Origin: a virus
Reading direction: 5' to 3' (one strand)
DNA: 53,593 nucleotides
Virus record (IMG/VR): IMGVR_UViG_3300006802_015709
Location: 1 to 53,593 of that record
Numbering within the stretch: position 1 is the first letter of the stretch; each line of letters starts with the position of its first letter. A model generated the notes under the pieces. It worked only from the letters and a program-made list of their open reading frames with translations. It did not search any database and had not been told where the DNA came from. A program made the translations under genes and the position numbers. Shown here piece by piece: positions 16,834 to 24,484 of the stretch.

Positions 16834-18189
16834 ATGACCGATCGCTTAGCTAATTTTGGATATACATTCCAAATCAAAGTAATAACATCCTTATTGGCAG
16901 ATAAAGTATTTATGCAGCAGATATCTGATATCTTGTTGCCTACCTATTTTGAATCAGAAGCAAACCAATGGATAGTTGATACTATATTGGAATATGGACA
17001 GGAGTATAAATCATCTCCAACTCTTGAAGTAATGAAAGTCAAGCTTGAAGATGTAGATAATGATATACTTAAAACTCAGATCGTAGATCATTTAAAAGAT
17101 GCATGGAAGTATGTAGGTGCAGAAGATTTAGAGTTTATTAAAGAACAAGCTATTAATTTTTGCCGTAATCAAGAAATTAAAAAAGCTATATTAGATTCAG
17201 TACCACTATTAAATAAAGGTGAGTATGAGGCTATTAAAGGTAAGATTGACACTGCTTTAAAGGCAGGTGGTGATAAAGATATAGGACACGAATATATGAC
17301 TAGTATAGATGAACGATATACAGAATCGGTTAGATTTCCTCAAGAAACCCCATGGGATGTTATTAACGATTTAACAGATGGTGGTTTAGGAAAAGGGGAA
17401 TTAGGAGTAATGGTTGCTCCTGCAGGTATTGGTAAGTCTTGGGCGTTAATGAATATCGGAGCACATAATGTTAAAAAAGGCAAAACTGTATTGCATTATA
17501 CATTAGAGCTTAATGAGGCATATGTTGGTCTTCGGTATGATTCAGTTATAACCGGCATTGCAAATCAAAATCTTAAGCATTATCAAGATGAGGTAAAAGA
17601 GAAATTATCTAAGATTGAAGGTGAATTAATTATCAAATACTATCCAACTAAAACAGTATCAGTATTAGGTATCAAATCACATGTTGAAAAATGCATAATG
17701 CAAGGAAAGAAACCAGATGTGGTAATTGTAGATTATGCCGATTTGCTACGAGGACACGGTCAAGAGAAACGACATGAACTAGAAGGTATTTATGAAGACC
17801 TTAGAGGACTAGCAGGGGAATATGAAATACCAGTCTGGACCGCATCGCAAGCGAATCGGTCAGCTCTCGAGGAAGATATAATTGGAGCGGATAAGATTGC
17901 AGAATCATATGGTAAAGTAATGGTAGCTGATTTCATTATATCACTATCTAGAAAGGTAACAGATAAATTAGCTGGTACTGGTAGATGGCACGTAATTAAA
18001 AATCGATTCGGTCCTGATGGTATTACATTGCCAAGTAAAATGAATACATCTAACGGGCAATTTGACATCTATAATGATAATTCAGTACAAGGTAAAGATA
18101 CTCAGAAACAAATGTCTAATGGAAATGAATTAGCAAGGAAGATGTTGTCTCAAAAATTTAAGGAAATTAAGAGCGGCGATTTTGGATAA
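16834..18189 (+). CDS. 41: Replicative DNA helicase (gp41, DnaB-type)
   Basis: 451 residues. An N-terminal helical domain (1-150) precedes a RecA-type ATPase core with Walker A APAGIGKS (195-202), a conserved Glu strand (LHYTLELNEAYVGLR), Walker B VVIVDYADLL and the sensor WTASQANRSAL. This is the DnaB/gp41 pattern. It unwinds the fork 5'-3' on the lagging strand. The neighbouring class B motif predicts a leaderless or very short leader mRNA. No primase (gp61) or loader (gp59) gene is seen in the window. Confidence 0.9.
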   Translation: MTDRLANFGYTFQIKVITSLLADKVFMQQISDILLPTYFESEANQWIVDTILEYGQEYKSSPTLEVMKVKLEDVDNDILKTQIVDHLKDAWKYVGAEDLEFIKEQAINFCRNQEIKKAILDSVPLLNKGEYEAIKGKIDTALKAGGDKDIGHEYMTSIDERYTESVRFPQETPWDVINDLTDGGLGKGELGVMVAPAGIGKSWALMNIGAHNVKKGKTVLHYTLELNEAYVGLRYDSVITGIANQNLKHYQDEVKEKLSKIEGELIIKYYPTKTVSVLGIKSHVEKCIMQGKKPDVVIVDYADLLRGHGQEKRHELEGIYEDLRGLAGEYEIPVWTASQANRSALEEDIIGADKIAESYGKVMVADFIISLSRKVTDKLAGTGRWHVIKNRFGPDGITLPSKMNTSNGQFDIYNDNSVQGKDTQKQMSNGNELARKMLSQKFKEIKSGDFG

Positions 18190-18241
18190 AAAAACTTAAC
18201 TTTATTAACTCAAAATATAGCGTATTAGTGATGCGCGTTCA

Positions 18242-18249
18242 TATTTATA
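18242..18249 (+). promoter_or_regulatory. Class A motif TATTTATA within an inverted repeat
   Basis: The octamer lies in a 125-nt gap before the ribonucleotide reductase gene. ATATTTAT (18241-18248) and ATAAATAT (18259-18266) form a perfect 8-nt inverted repeat with a 10-nt spacer, so CATAAATA, near the T4 late -10 sequence, also appears on the + strand. The start is 65 nt downstream. Confidence 0.45.
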
Positions 18250-18314
18250 TAAGAATTCATAAATATCGAGGCGCGTCGGTTATTAAATAATCATTAAAAA
18301 AATTAAGGTCGTAA

Positions 18315-20171
18315 ATGGAACTATCTAACCGGATACTCAGCGATATCACAGTACATATGAAGTATGCAAAATATCAGCCTGAGCTACAAAGACGTGAAAC
18401 ATGGGAAGAATTAGTAACACGTAATAAAGAAATGCATATCAAAAAATATCCTGCTATTAAAGATGAAATCGAGGCAGCATATCAATTTGTATATGATAAA
18501 AAAGTATTACCATCAATGCGTAGTTTGCAGTTTGGTGGTAAGCCTATTGAAATATCTCCAAACAGAGTTTACAATTGTGCGTATTTACCAATAGATGATT
18601 GGAGATCATTCTCAGAAGTTATGTTCTTGTTGTTAGGTGGTACTGGAGTAGGGTATTCAGTTCAACAGCATCATGTTGATGCATTACCAGAAATACATAA
18701 ACCTAATTTTGAACGTAACCGTAGATATTTAATTGCGGATTCAATTGAAGGATGGGCAGATGCTATAAAAGTTTTAATGAAGAGCTATTTCTTTGGAGGG
18801 TCTAGACTGAAATTCGATTTCAGTGATATTAGACCAAAAGGTGCTCGTTTAGTTACATCAGGTGGTAAAGCACCTGGTCCTCAACCTCTTAAAGAGGCGT
18901 TGGTAAAAATAGAGGGAATACTAAATGAGAAACAGAATGGCGAGAAGCTCAAAGCTATTGATGTTCATGATATCGTTTGTCATATTGCTGATGCCGTTCT
19001 CGCTGGTGGTATTAGGCGTGCTGCACTTATATCGCTATTTTCGGCAGACGATGATGAAATGATTGCATGTAAAGCTGGTAATTGGTGGGAATTGAATCCA
19101 CAGAGAGGCCGAGCTAATAATTCAGCAGTACTAATGCGACATAAAATTACAAAGGAGTTCTTTATGAGCCTTTGGAAGCGTATTGAAGCATCTGGTGCTG
19201 GAGAACCTGGCATATATCTTTCAAATGATAAAGATTGGGGTACTAATCCGTGTTGTGAAATAGCACTAAGACCATACCAATTCTGTAACCTATGTGAGGT
19301 AAATGCATCGGATATCGAATCACAAGAAGATTACGAATCCAGAGTAAAGGCAGCTACATTTATTGGTACACTTCAAGCTGGATATACCGATTTTCATTAT
19401 TTAAGGCCAGTTTGGCAAAGAACAACAGAAAAGGATGCTCTTATTGGTATTTCAATGACCGGTATAGGATCAGGTACAGTATTAGGTTATAATATGAAGT
19501 CCGCTGCTAAACTAGTTAAAGAAGAAAATGCCAGAGTAGCAGAATTAATTGGTATCAATAAATCAGCAAGATGTACAACCGTTAAACCTGCAGGAACAAC
19601 TTCATTAACCTTAGGAACGTCATCTGGTATTCATGCATGGCACAATGATTATTATATTAGGCGAGTGAGAGTAGGTAAGAATGAAGCTATTTATACATAT
19701 CTAGCTATTCATCATCCAGAATTAATTGAAGATGAGTATTTCCGGCCACATGATACAGCTGTGATATCAGTACCACAAAAAGCACCAGCTGGGTCAATAT
19801 TGAGAACCGAATCACCATTTCAATTATTAGAAAGAGTAAAGCGAGTTCATTTAGAATGGATCAAGTCAGGTCACCGGTCCGGTTCAAATACTCATAATGT
19901 ATCTGCTACTATATCAATTCGAGATCATGAATGGGATTCTGTAGGAGAGTGGCTTTGGAACGAACGCGCGCATTATAATGGATTATCCGTATTACCATAT
20001 TCAGATCATACATATAACCAAGCTCCATTCGAAGATATCACAGAAAGCGAGTATGAGCGATTAATGAAATCATTATCTAATATAGACTTGTCAAAGATTG
20101 TTGAATTAGATGATGATACAGATCTATCGGGAGAATTAGCTTGTTCTGGAGCTAGTTGTGAAATAATTTAA
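18315..20171 (+). CDS. nrdJ: Adenosylcobalamin-dependent ribonucleotide reductase (class II)
   Basis: 618 residues. The sequence follows the class II ribonucleoside-triphosphate reductase family: LPSMRSLQFGG, NCAYLPIDDW, LLGGTGVGYSVQ, NPCCEIALRP with FCNLCEVN (thiyl and acceptor Cys and Glu region), VKPAGTTSLTLG, and a C-terminal cysteine pair (LACSGASCEII) for re-reduction. It turns ribonucleotides into deoxyribonucleotides for phage DNA. It needs coenzyme B12 from the host, so the host must make or import cobalamin. No small subunit is needed. A GIY-YIG endonuclease gene follows, as is common at phage nucleotide-metabolism genes. Confidence 0.88.
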   Translation: MELSNRILSDITVHMKYAKYQPELQRRETWEELVTRNKEMHIKKYPAIKDEIEAAYQFVYDKKVLPSMRSLQFGGKPIEISPNRVYNCAYLPIDDWRSFSEVMFLLLGGTGVGYSVQQHHVDALPEIHKPNFERNRRYLIADSIEGWADAIKVLMKSYFFGGSRLKFDFSDIRPKGARLVTSGGKAPGPQPLKEALVKIEGILNEKQNGEKLKAIDVHDIVCHIADAVLAGGIRRAALISLFSADDDEMIACKAGNWWELNPQRGRANNSAVLMRHKITKEFFMSLWKRIEASGAGEPGIYLSNDKDWGTNPCCEIALRPYQFCNLCEVNASDIESQEDYESRVKAATFIGTLQAGYTDFHYLRPVWQRTTEKDALIGISMTGIGSGTVLGYNMKSAAKLVKEENARVAELIGINKSARCTTVKPAGTTSLTLGTSSGIHAWHNDYYIRRVRVGKNEAIYTYLAIHHPELIEDEYFRPHDTAVISVPQKAPAGSILRTESPFQLLERVKRVHLEWIKSGHRSGSNTHNVSATISIRDHEWDSVGEWLWNERAHYNGLSVLPYSDHTYNQAPFEDITESEYERLMKSLSNIDLSKIVELDDDTDLSGELACSGASCEII

Positions 20172-20196
20172 TTTATAAAATTTTGTTCGTCTTGTA

Positions 20197-20204
20197 TATT
20201 TATT
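20197..20204 (+). promoter_or_regulatory. Class A-like motif TATTTATT
   Basis: TATTTATT within the 49-nt gap after nrdJ, 16 nt before the ATG at 20221 of the homing endonuclease. It suggests the endonuclease has its own promoter. Confidence 0.35.
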
Positions 20205-20220
20205 AATATAAACCATTATA

Positions 20221-20943
20221 ATGGATACTATTATGATAATATACAAGACAACAAATTTAATTAATGGAAAAATCTATATCGGAAAGGATAAACATAATAA
20301 TCCTAACTATATAGGTTCTGGTTTAAGTTTACAGAATGCTATTAAAAAATATGGTAAAGTCAATTTTCAAAAAGAAATTTTAGAATATTGTGATTCAGAG
20401 GAACATATGTTAGAGCGAGAAATAATTTGGATACATAAGCTTAATTCAACAGATCGTGCAATTGGATATAACATGACAGTTGGTGGTAACGGAGGTAATA
20501 CTAGAATAAATTATACAGACCAACAACTAACTGAATATAAAGATAAACTATCACATGGATTGCGTAATTCTAAAAAATATGCTACCTTTATTAAAAATAA
20601 AACAGGTACTAAACGACCAGACCATTCGAAAAAAATGAAAGAATTATATCGATCGGGTAAACTAGTACCGCACAATAAAGGAGTTCCATGTCCACAGCAT
20701 GTAAAAGATATCTTATCTAAAAGATTAAAAGGAGTAAAATTAACCGAGGAGCATAAAGCTAAGATTGGAAAAAGTAAATGTAAAGCAGTTGAAGTGTATA
20801 CATTGGAAGATGTTTATATTGAGACTTTGCCTAGTATAAAAACAGCTTCTAAGAAATATAATGTAGGCCGCGACAGTATTTATGGGTGTTGTATAGGCAA
20901 GTATAAACAAGGAGCAGGATATAAATGGAAATATGCGAGGTAG
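20221..20943 (+). CDS. GIY-YIG homing endonuclease
   Basis: 240 residues. The N-terminal catalytic domain shows IYKTTNLINGKIYIGK, with conserved Arg/Glu positions after it (LEREIIWIHKLN, IGYNMTVGGNGG). The middle has NUMOD3-type DNA-binding pieces (TEEHKAKIGKSKCK), and the end a NUMOD1/IENR-like helix-turn-helix (SIKTASKKYNVGRDSIYGC, then GYKWKY). It is free-standing, not inside an intron, and probably cuts a phage-related allele near nrdJ. The start could also be the ATG at 20233; no clear ribosome-binding site separates the two. Confidence 0.88.
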   Translation: MDTIMIIYKTTNLINGKIYIGKDKHNNPNYIGSGLSLQNAIKKYGKVNFQKEILEYCDSEEHMLEREIIWIHKLNSTDRAIGYNMTVGGNGGNTRINYTDQQLTEYKDKLSHGLRNSKKYATFIKNKTGTKRPDHSKKMKELYRSGKLVPHNKGVPCPQHVKDILSKRLKGVKLTEEHKAKIGKSKCKAVEVYTLEDVYIETLPSIKTASKKYNVGRDSIYGCCIGKYKQGAGYKWKYAR

Positions 20944-20975
20944 TTTAACATATTCATATTTAGGTACGGAGGATT

Positions 20976-20996
20976 GGATATACACCATGTATATCC
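20976..20996 (+). terminator. Rho-independent terminator after the homing endonuclease
   Basis: GGATATACA and TGTATATCC form a perfect 9-bp stem with a 3-nt loop (CCA), followed by TTTCTT. It closes the nrdJ-endonuclease segment before the small-gene cluster. The U-tract is imperfect, so efficiency may be moderate. Confidence 0.65.
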
Positions 20997-21038
20997 TTTC
21001 TTCACCTAAAAAAAGTTGAAAAAAAGTTTCTGAAAAGG

Positions 21039-21068
21039 TTGGTCGCGTACGTTTTTTTCTTATCTTTA
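21039..21068 (+). promoter_or_regulatory. Host-type promoter candidate, TTG-N19-TATCTTTA
   Basis: TTG at 21039-21041, 19 bases, then TATCTTTA at 21061-21068, 25 nt before the ATG at 21094. This fits the Bacteroidota housekeeping pattern TTTG-N17-23-TAnnTTTG with one mismatch at each end. It follows a terminator and opens a run of small genes, as expected of an early promoter. Confidence 0.45.
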
Positions 21069-21093
21069 GATATAACCTTTAAAGAAAGAGAAA

Positions 21094-21306
21094 ATGAGAA
21101 AAGTTGAAATGATTGTCCTGAGCCATTTGAATGATGCAATGTTAGAGATGCATATGGAATCGCTGAAAGATCAAGCTTATATGAGATTGCGATTTGTGAA
21201 ATATCTAATCTTTCATTATCCAGATACCACCGTTGAAATCGATGTAAAGGCTGAGTTCAAGAAATTCCAGTCTGAAGAATCCGTAATTGAAAACCTTAAT
21301 AAATAA
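21094..21306 (+). CDS. Small unknown protein, 70 residues
   Basis: First gene after the host-like promoter, preceded by AAAGAAAGAG. Helical N-terminal two thirds (HLNDAMLEMHMESLKDQAYM) and a charged C-terminus. Not recognised. Its place at the head of the small-gene cluster suggests early expression. Confidence 0.6.
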   Translation: MRKVEMIVLSHLNDAMLEMHMESLKDQAYMRLRFVKYLIFHYPDTTVEIDVKAEFKKFQSEESVIENLNK

Positions 21307-21313
21307 TAAAAAA

Positions 21314-21643
21314 ATGAAAAAGTTATATTTCATAGCATTTGCTGTGCTTATTGCATTTGTATGTGTTTATCCAGTTACTTATTATAGTCAATGGGATACT
21401 CAAACAGCTACCGTTACCGGTAAAGAAAGAATCACCAAAGTATCAGACGGTAATGATAATAGTTATTATCTCGTCTATACAGATAAAGGTACCTTTAAGG
21501 TAAAGGATTCACTCATTCTGTTCCGGTTCAATTCCAGTGATCTATATGGTAGTATCAAAGCTGATAGTACCTATACATTCAGAACAGTAGGCTTCAGAGC
21601 CGGATTCTTATCAGAATATCCTAATGTAGTAACCATTAACTAA
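21314..21643 (+). CDS. Membrane-anchored DUF1523-like protein
   Basis: 109 residues from the ATG at 21314, preferred over an upstream in-frame ATG (21287) inside the previous gene because it directly precedes the lysine-rich membrane anchor. Residues 4-24 (LYFIAFAVLIAFVCVYPVTY) form a signal anchor. The outer domain has the pattern of DUF1523: ATVTGKERITK, YLVYTDKGTFKVKDS, FRFNSSDLYG, then GFRAGFLSEYPNVVTI. Function is unknown; it would face the periplasm. The family match is by recalled pattern. Confidence 0.6.
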   Translation: MKKLYFIAFAVLIAFVCVYPVTYYSQWDTQTATVTGKERITKVSDGNDNSYYLVYTDKGTFKVKDSLILFRFNSSDLYGSIKADSTYTFRTVGFRAGFLSEYPNVVTIN

Positions 21644-21650
21644 TTAACTA

Positions 21651-21881
21651 ATGTCAGAAGCAGAATTTTTAGCAGATGGTTGGGAGAAAGTAAATCTCGA
21701 CGAAGGTAATGTGAACATAGGCGATAATATCGTTAATGGAAATGGATGTTTTGGCACTCTTGCCAAGATTACTAAGAAAGGCAAGTATGCGGTAAGATTT
21801 GATATGGATTATTCAGATGAACCGTTAACTAAATTTAGTCCGGCTAAATTCGAAAGATTCTTTCTTGTAGATAAGCGATAA
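21651..21881 (+). CDS. Small unknown protein, 76 residues
   Basis: Acidic N-terminus (MSEAEFLADGWEKVNLDEGN), then a short beta-rich, SH3-like segment (VNIGDNIVNGNGCFGTLAKI, KYAVRFDMDY). Begins 7 nt after the previous gene. Not recognised. Confidence 0.55.
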   Translation: MSEAEFLADGWEKVNLDEGNVNIGDNIVNGNGCFGTLAKITKKGKYAVRFDMDYSDEPLTKFSPAKFERFFLVDKR

Positions 21882-21882
21882 T

Positions 21883-22080
21883 ATGGCATTTGTAGACGCA
21901 CCAATCACAATAACATACAAGCTAAGTGAGAAAGCCAAGAAGGTACATAAAAAGACCTTCTATGGCACTCATATAGATCGTATTATTGATAAGCTTGAAA
22001 AGAACCGGTTACCAGGATTTACAGCTCGAACTGTAATCATGCATATAGGAATAGGAAAAAGATTTATAGATGGAAACTAA
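21883..22080 (+). CDS. Small unknown basic protein, 65 residues
   Basis: Starts one base after the previous stop, ATG at 21883. Basic and helical (KLSEKAKKVHKKTFYGTHID), ending in IGKRFIDGN. Overlaps the next gene's start by 11 nt. Not recognised. Confidence 0.5.
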   Translation: MAFVDAPITITYKLSEKAKKVHKKTFYGTHIDRIIDKLEKNRLPGFTARTVIMHIGIGKRFIDGN

Positions 22081-22324
22081 CAGAACTACAATACCATATA
22101 TGTCATTATATGATTATTATGGAAAGCCAATGGGTCGATGCTCATTAAGCGCGGATATATTCAATACTGCCCGGCGGTATGCTATTAAAATAGAAACGCG
22201 TCAGGTAAAAACAAAAACATATAGCGGTGATGTCATGCTATATCCAAAAGACTTCCTAGAGGCGTATGCAAAATTTCGGAAGGTAATAGATAACCTACCG
22301 GATTCTGCTAGACGTAAATTTTGA
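22070..22324 (+). CDS. Small unknown protein, 84 residues
   Basis: Start overlaps the previous gene. The sequence MSLYDYYGKPMGRCSLSADI, then YAIKIETRQVKTKTYSGDVM, then a short helix (DFLEAYAKFRKVIDNL) gives no recognised family. Followed by a class B motif, so it ends the small operon. Confidence 0.55.
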   Translation: METNRTTIPYMSLYDYYGKPMGRCSLSADIFNTARRYAIKIETRQVKTKTYSGDVMLYPKDFLEAYAKFRKVIDNLPDSARRKF

Positions 22325-22327
22325 TAA

Positions 22328-22348
22328 TTGAGTTTTAATCGTTATATT
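22328..22348 (+). promoter_or_regulatory. Class B motif TTG-N12-TATATT
   Basis: TTG, 12 bases (AGTTTTAATCGT), TATATT, ending 21 nt before the ATG at 22370. One of only two class B sites with room for a leader; it would drive the genes leading into queD. Confidence 0.5.
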
Positions 22349-22369
22349 ATATAAATCAAAACAATAAAA

Positions 22370-22672
22370 ATGAGTAAGCAAAAAGGTTTCAATTACAAAG
22401 AGATTGCAATGGATTTCAATTGGTATAAAATTCCATCATGCGATCAGGAATATCTACGTACCATGATGATGGAAACGGTTACTGATAATTCAGTTAAGTC
22501 CACAGGCATATCTTTCCGGGATACATATCCAAATGCATCTAATTTTGCATTGTTCCAGTCTGAAGATAACAAAGATAACTATGCAGCAGAGTTCGCATTG
22601 CCAACGGCAGGTACGGCATCACATCTATTGCATGGACGTAAATATTATGCAGTTTGGACATATGAAGGATAA
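22370..22672 (+). CDS. Unknown protein, 100 residues
   Basis: Mixed sequence with MDFNWYKIPSCDQEYLRTMM at the N-terminus and a C-terminal segment HLLHGRKYYAVWTYEG. Not recognised. First gene after the class B motif; its end overlaps the next start (22662) by 11 nt. Confidence 0.55.
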   Translation: MSKQKGFNYKEIAMDFNWYKIPSCDQEYLRTMMMETVTDNSVKSTGISFRDTYPNASNFALFQSEDNKDNYAAEFALPTAGTASHLLHGRKYYAVWTYEG

Positions 22673-22868
22673 GTATTATGGAATTCTGGTTACGTATAAT
22701 CCATTTGTAAATAAATGGTGTACATTTAGTCGTAACGATGAAAAATATTACTGGATTGGAGAAGCCAAAACAGTAGGAAAAGGAGATTCTCCGGTTGCAG
22801 CTTTGGAAAATTATTTCTATATTATAGACAAAGAAAAGGATATAAATGGGAAAGTATCAATCAACTAA
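22662..22868 (+). CDS. Small unknown protein, 68 residues
   Basis: The ATG at 22662 is used; the longer frame from 22533 is rejected because it lies inside the previous gene. The sequence MKDKYYGILVTYNPFVNKWC, then YYWIGEAKTVGKGDSPVAAL, then ENYFYIID, looks like a small alpha/beta domain. The end overlaps queD by 23 nt, suggesting coupled translation. Confidence 0.5.
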   Translation: MKDKYYGILVTYNPFVNKWCTFSRNDEKYYWIGEAKTVGKGDSPVAALENYFYIIDKEKDINGKVSIN

Positions 22869-23331
22869 ATTGTTTGAAAACTATTCTGTAGCTATTAGAC
22901 AATGGAAAGCTCAGCATTCACATTGCCAATTGTTACATGGATATGCATTGAAATTCAAAGTATGGTTCGAATCTAATACTCCAGATGATGAGAATATGGG
23001 GTTAGATGATATGAATTGGATCGTTGATTATGGTGGATTCCAAGATCCTCCACGTGGCAATGGACTTAAAGCCTGGATGGACCATATGTGGGATCATACA
23101 TTACTAATACAAGCAGACGATCCATATAGAGATGTATTTGAACAGATGGGTCAAATGGGTCTAGCTAAAGTTCATTTTCTTGAGAAGATGGGAGCTGAAT
23201 CTTGTGCTAAAATAGTATTTGACCATTTTAATGATGTCTTATCTAAAACAGATGCTGGTAGATGTAGAGTCGTTAAAGTCGAGTGTTTTGAAAATGATAA
23301 TAATTCAAGTATTTACGAGGAAACTAAATAA
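22846..23331 (+). CDS. queD: QueD-like 6-carboxy-tetrahydropterin synthase
   Basis: 161 residues of the PTPS/QueD fold, the second step of 7-deazaguanine synthesis (after FolE). Catalytic Cys27 in HSHCQLLHGYAL, a DHTLL segment with the active-site His, and the Glu-containing GAESCAKIVF near the C-terminus are present. Two zinc-ligand positions look changed: the His of the usual FSAAH segment is Ile17 (YSVAIRQW), and the second His of HGH is Tyr33. It also has an insertion FQDPPRGNGLKAWMDHMW. It overlaps queE by one base. The family is clear; whether it makes CPH4 with the normal metal site is open. Confidence 0.8.
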   Translation: MGKYQSTKLFENYSVAIRQWKAQHSHCQLLHGYALKFKVWFESNTPDDENMGLDDMNWIVDYGGFQDPPRGNGLKAWMDHMWDHTLLIQADDPYRDVFEQMGQMGLAKVHFLEKMGAESCAKIVFDHFNDVLSKTDAGRCRVVKVECFENDNNSSIYEETK

Positions 23332-24170
23332 TGGCAAATTCAGAAGAAGGTAAATTATTGATCTCTGAGGATTTCTATTCTATTCAAGGAGAAGGTAAAA
23401 CGACAGGAGTACCATCTTATTTCATTAGATTAGCTAATTGCAATCTAACATGTGGTGCTACTGCGGCTTTTGTTAATAGGTTTAAGAAAGAAGAACGTGA
23501 TGATACACCGGGTTCATTTCGAGGTGATCTAGAGCAGGCAGGTAAAGCTACATGGACATGTGATTCTATTCCAGAATGGGCGAAAGGTGTTAATCAGCCT
23601 TATGATTATCTAATCGAAAGATGGAAGGATGAAGGTATCTTACATGATATCGCATCCGGACTAATCCATATCATATGGACTGGCGGTGAGCCTAATATAC
23701 CAATGCATCAGCGCGCAATCGTAGGATTCATGGAATACTTTGAAGAATATTGCTATGCATGTGATATTCCATTTACACCTTTCTGTGAAATAGAAACAAA
23801 TGGTACTATTCCATTAACAAAAGAATTGGAATATTATATCGATCAAATCAATTGCTCGCCAAAGCTATCTAATTCCGGTATGAATGCTAAGCAACGTATT
23901 AGAGAGAATGCATTGGATTCTATTAGGTCACATCCTAATTATCAATTCAAATTTGTAATTTCAAATGAAGATGATATCAAAGAGATGTTTGATGATTTTA
24001 TCAATGCATTTAACATTCCACTTACTAATGTATGTTGTATGCCTGGAATGGATTCGCGAGAAAATTTCCATGAACTAACTAAATGGGTAATGGAAATGGG
24101 TAAAAAGTATAAATTTATAGCATTGTCTAGAATGCACATTTCAGCTTACGACCAGACCACTGGTGTTTAA
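23331..24170 (+). CDS. queE: QueE-like 7-carboxy-7-deazaguanine synthase (radical SAM)
   Basis: 279 residues. The N-terminus SEDFYSIQGEGKTTGVPSYF and RLANCNLTC is typical of QueE; HIIWTGGEPN is the SAM-binding GGEP motif and EIETNGT the next core strand. The cluster cysteines are Cys37, Cys41 and, after an inserted loop of about 33 residues, Cys77 in TWTCDS, so the spacing is C-x3-C-x35-C instead of C-x3-C-x2-C. The reaction makes CDG from the QueD product. It sits between queD and the GroES-like gene. Confidence 0.85.
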   Translation: MANSEEGKLLISEDFYSIQGEGKTTGVPSYFIRLANCNLTCGATAAFVNRFKKEERDDTPGSFRGDLEQAGKATWTCDSIPEWAKGVNQPYDYLIERWKDEGILHDIASGLIHIIWTGGEPNIPMHQRAIVGFMEYFEEYCYACDIPFTPFCEIETNGTIPLTKELEYYIDQINCSPKLSNSGMNAKQRIRENALDSIRSHPNYQFKFVISNEDDIKEMFDDFINAFNIPLTNVCCMPGMDSRENFHELTKWVMEMGKKYKFIALSRMHISAYDQTTGV

Positions 24171-24184
24171 AAACAGGAGAAACT

Positions 24185-24484
24185 ATGAAAATGAAACCAA
24201 TGGGAGATATGCTCCTAATCAAAGTAACGGAAGAAGAAAAGAAAACTAGTTCAGGTATTCTACTAACTGCCAGTCAATCTGGATATGTATATGGTAAGGT
24301 TGCAGCAGTAGGTACAGGATTATTTACTCAGACTGGTGATAAAATACCAATGACTGCACGAGTAGGTGATACTGTATTAATGCAACAACATTTAATTAAT
24401 GATGGTCGTAAAGTAAGACTTGAGAATGAGGAGTATGCACTAATCAGAGAATCAGAATTATCAATGATATCAACAGGAGAATGA
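24185..24484 (+). CDS. GroES-like co-chaperonin
   Basis: 99 residues with the Cpn10 pattern: MKPMGDMLLIKVTEEE, the mobile loop SSGILLTASQSG with the GIxL residues that contact GroEL, GKVAAVGTG, VGDTVLMQQH, and a C-terminal EEYALIRESELSMIS. It should cap host GroEL to fold phage proteins, as T4 gp31 does. An AACAGGAGAA ribosome-binding site supports the ATG. It is placed inside the 7-deazaguanine genes, with its stop overlapping folE; no large chaperonin subunit is seen. Confidence 0.85.
   Translation: MKMKPMGDMLLIKVTEEEKKTSSGILLTASQSGYVYGKVAAVGTGLFTQTGDKIPMTARVGDTVLMQQHLINDGRKVRLENEEYALIRESELSMISTGE

Noticed and set aside
18190-18314. Cobalamin riboswitch before the B12-dependent RNR
   Set aside because: The 125-nt gap is too short for the usual fold and I see no B12-box-like sequence; the 8-nt inverted repeat around the class A motif explains the structure better.
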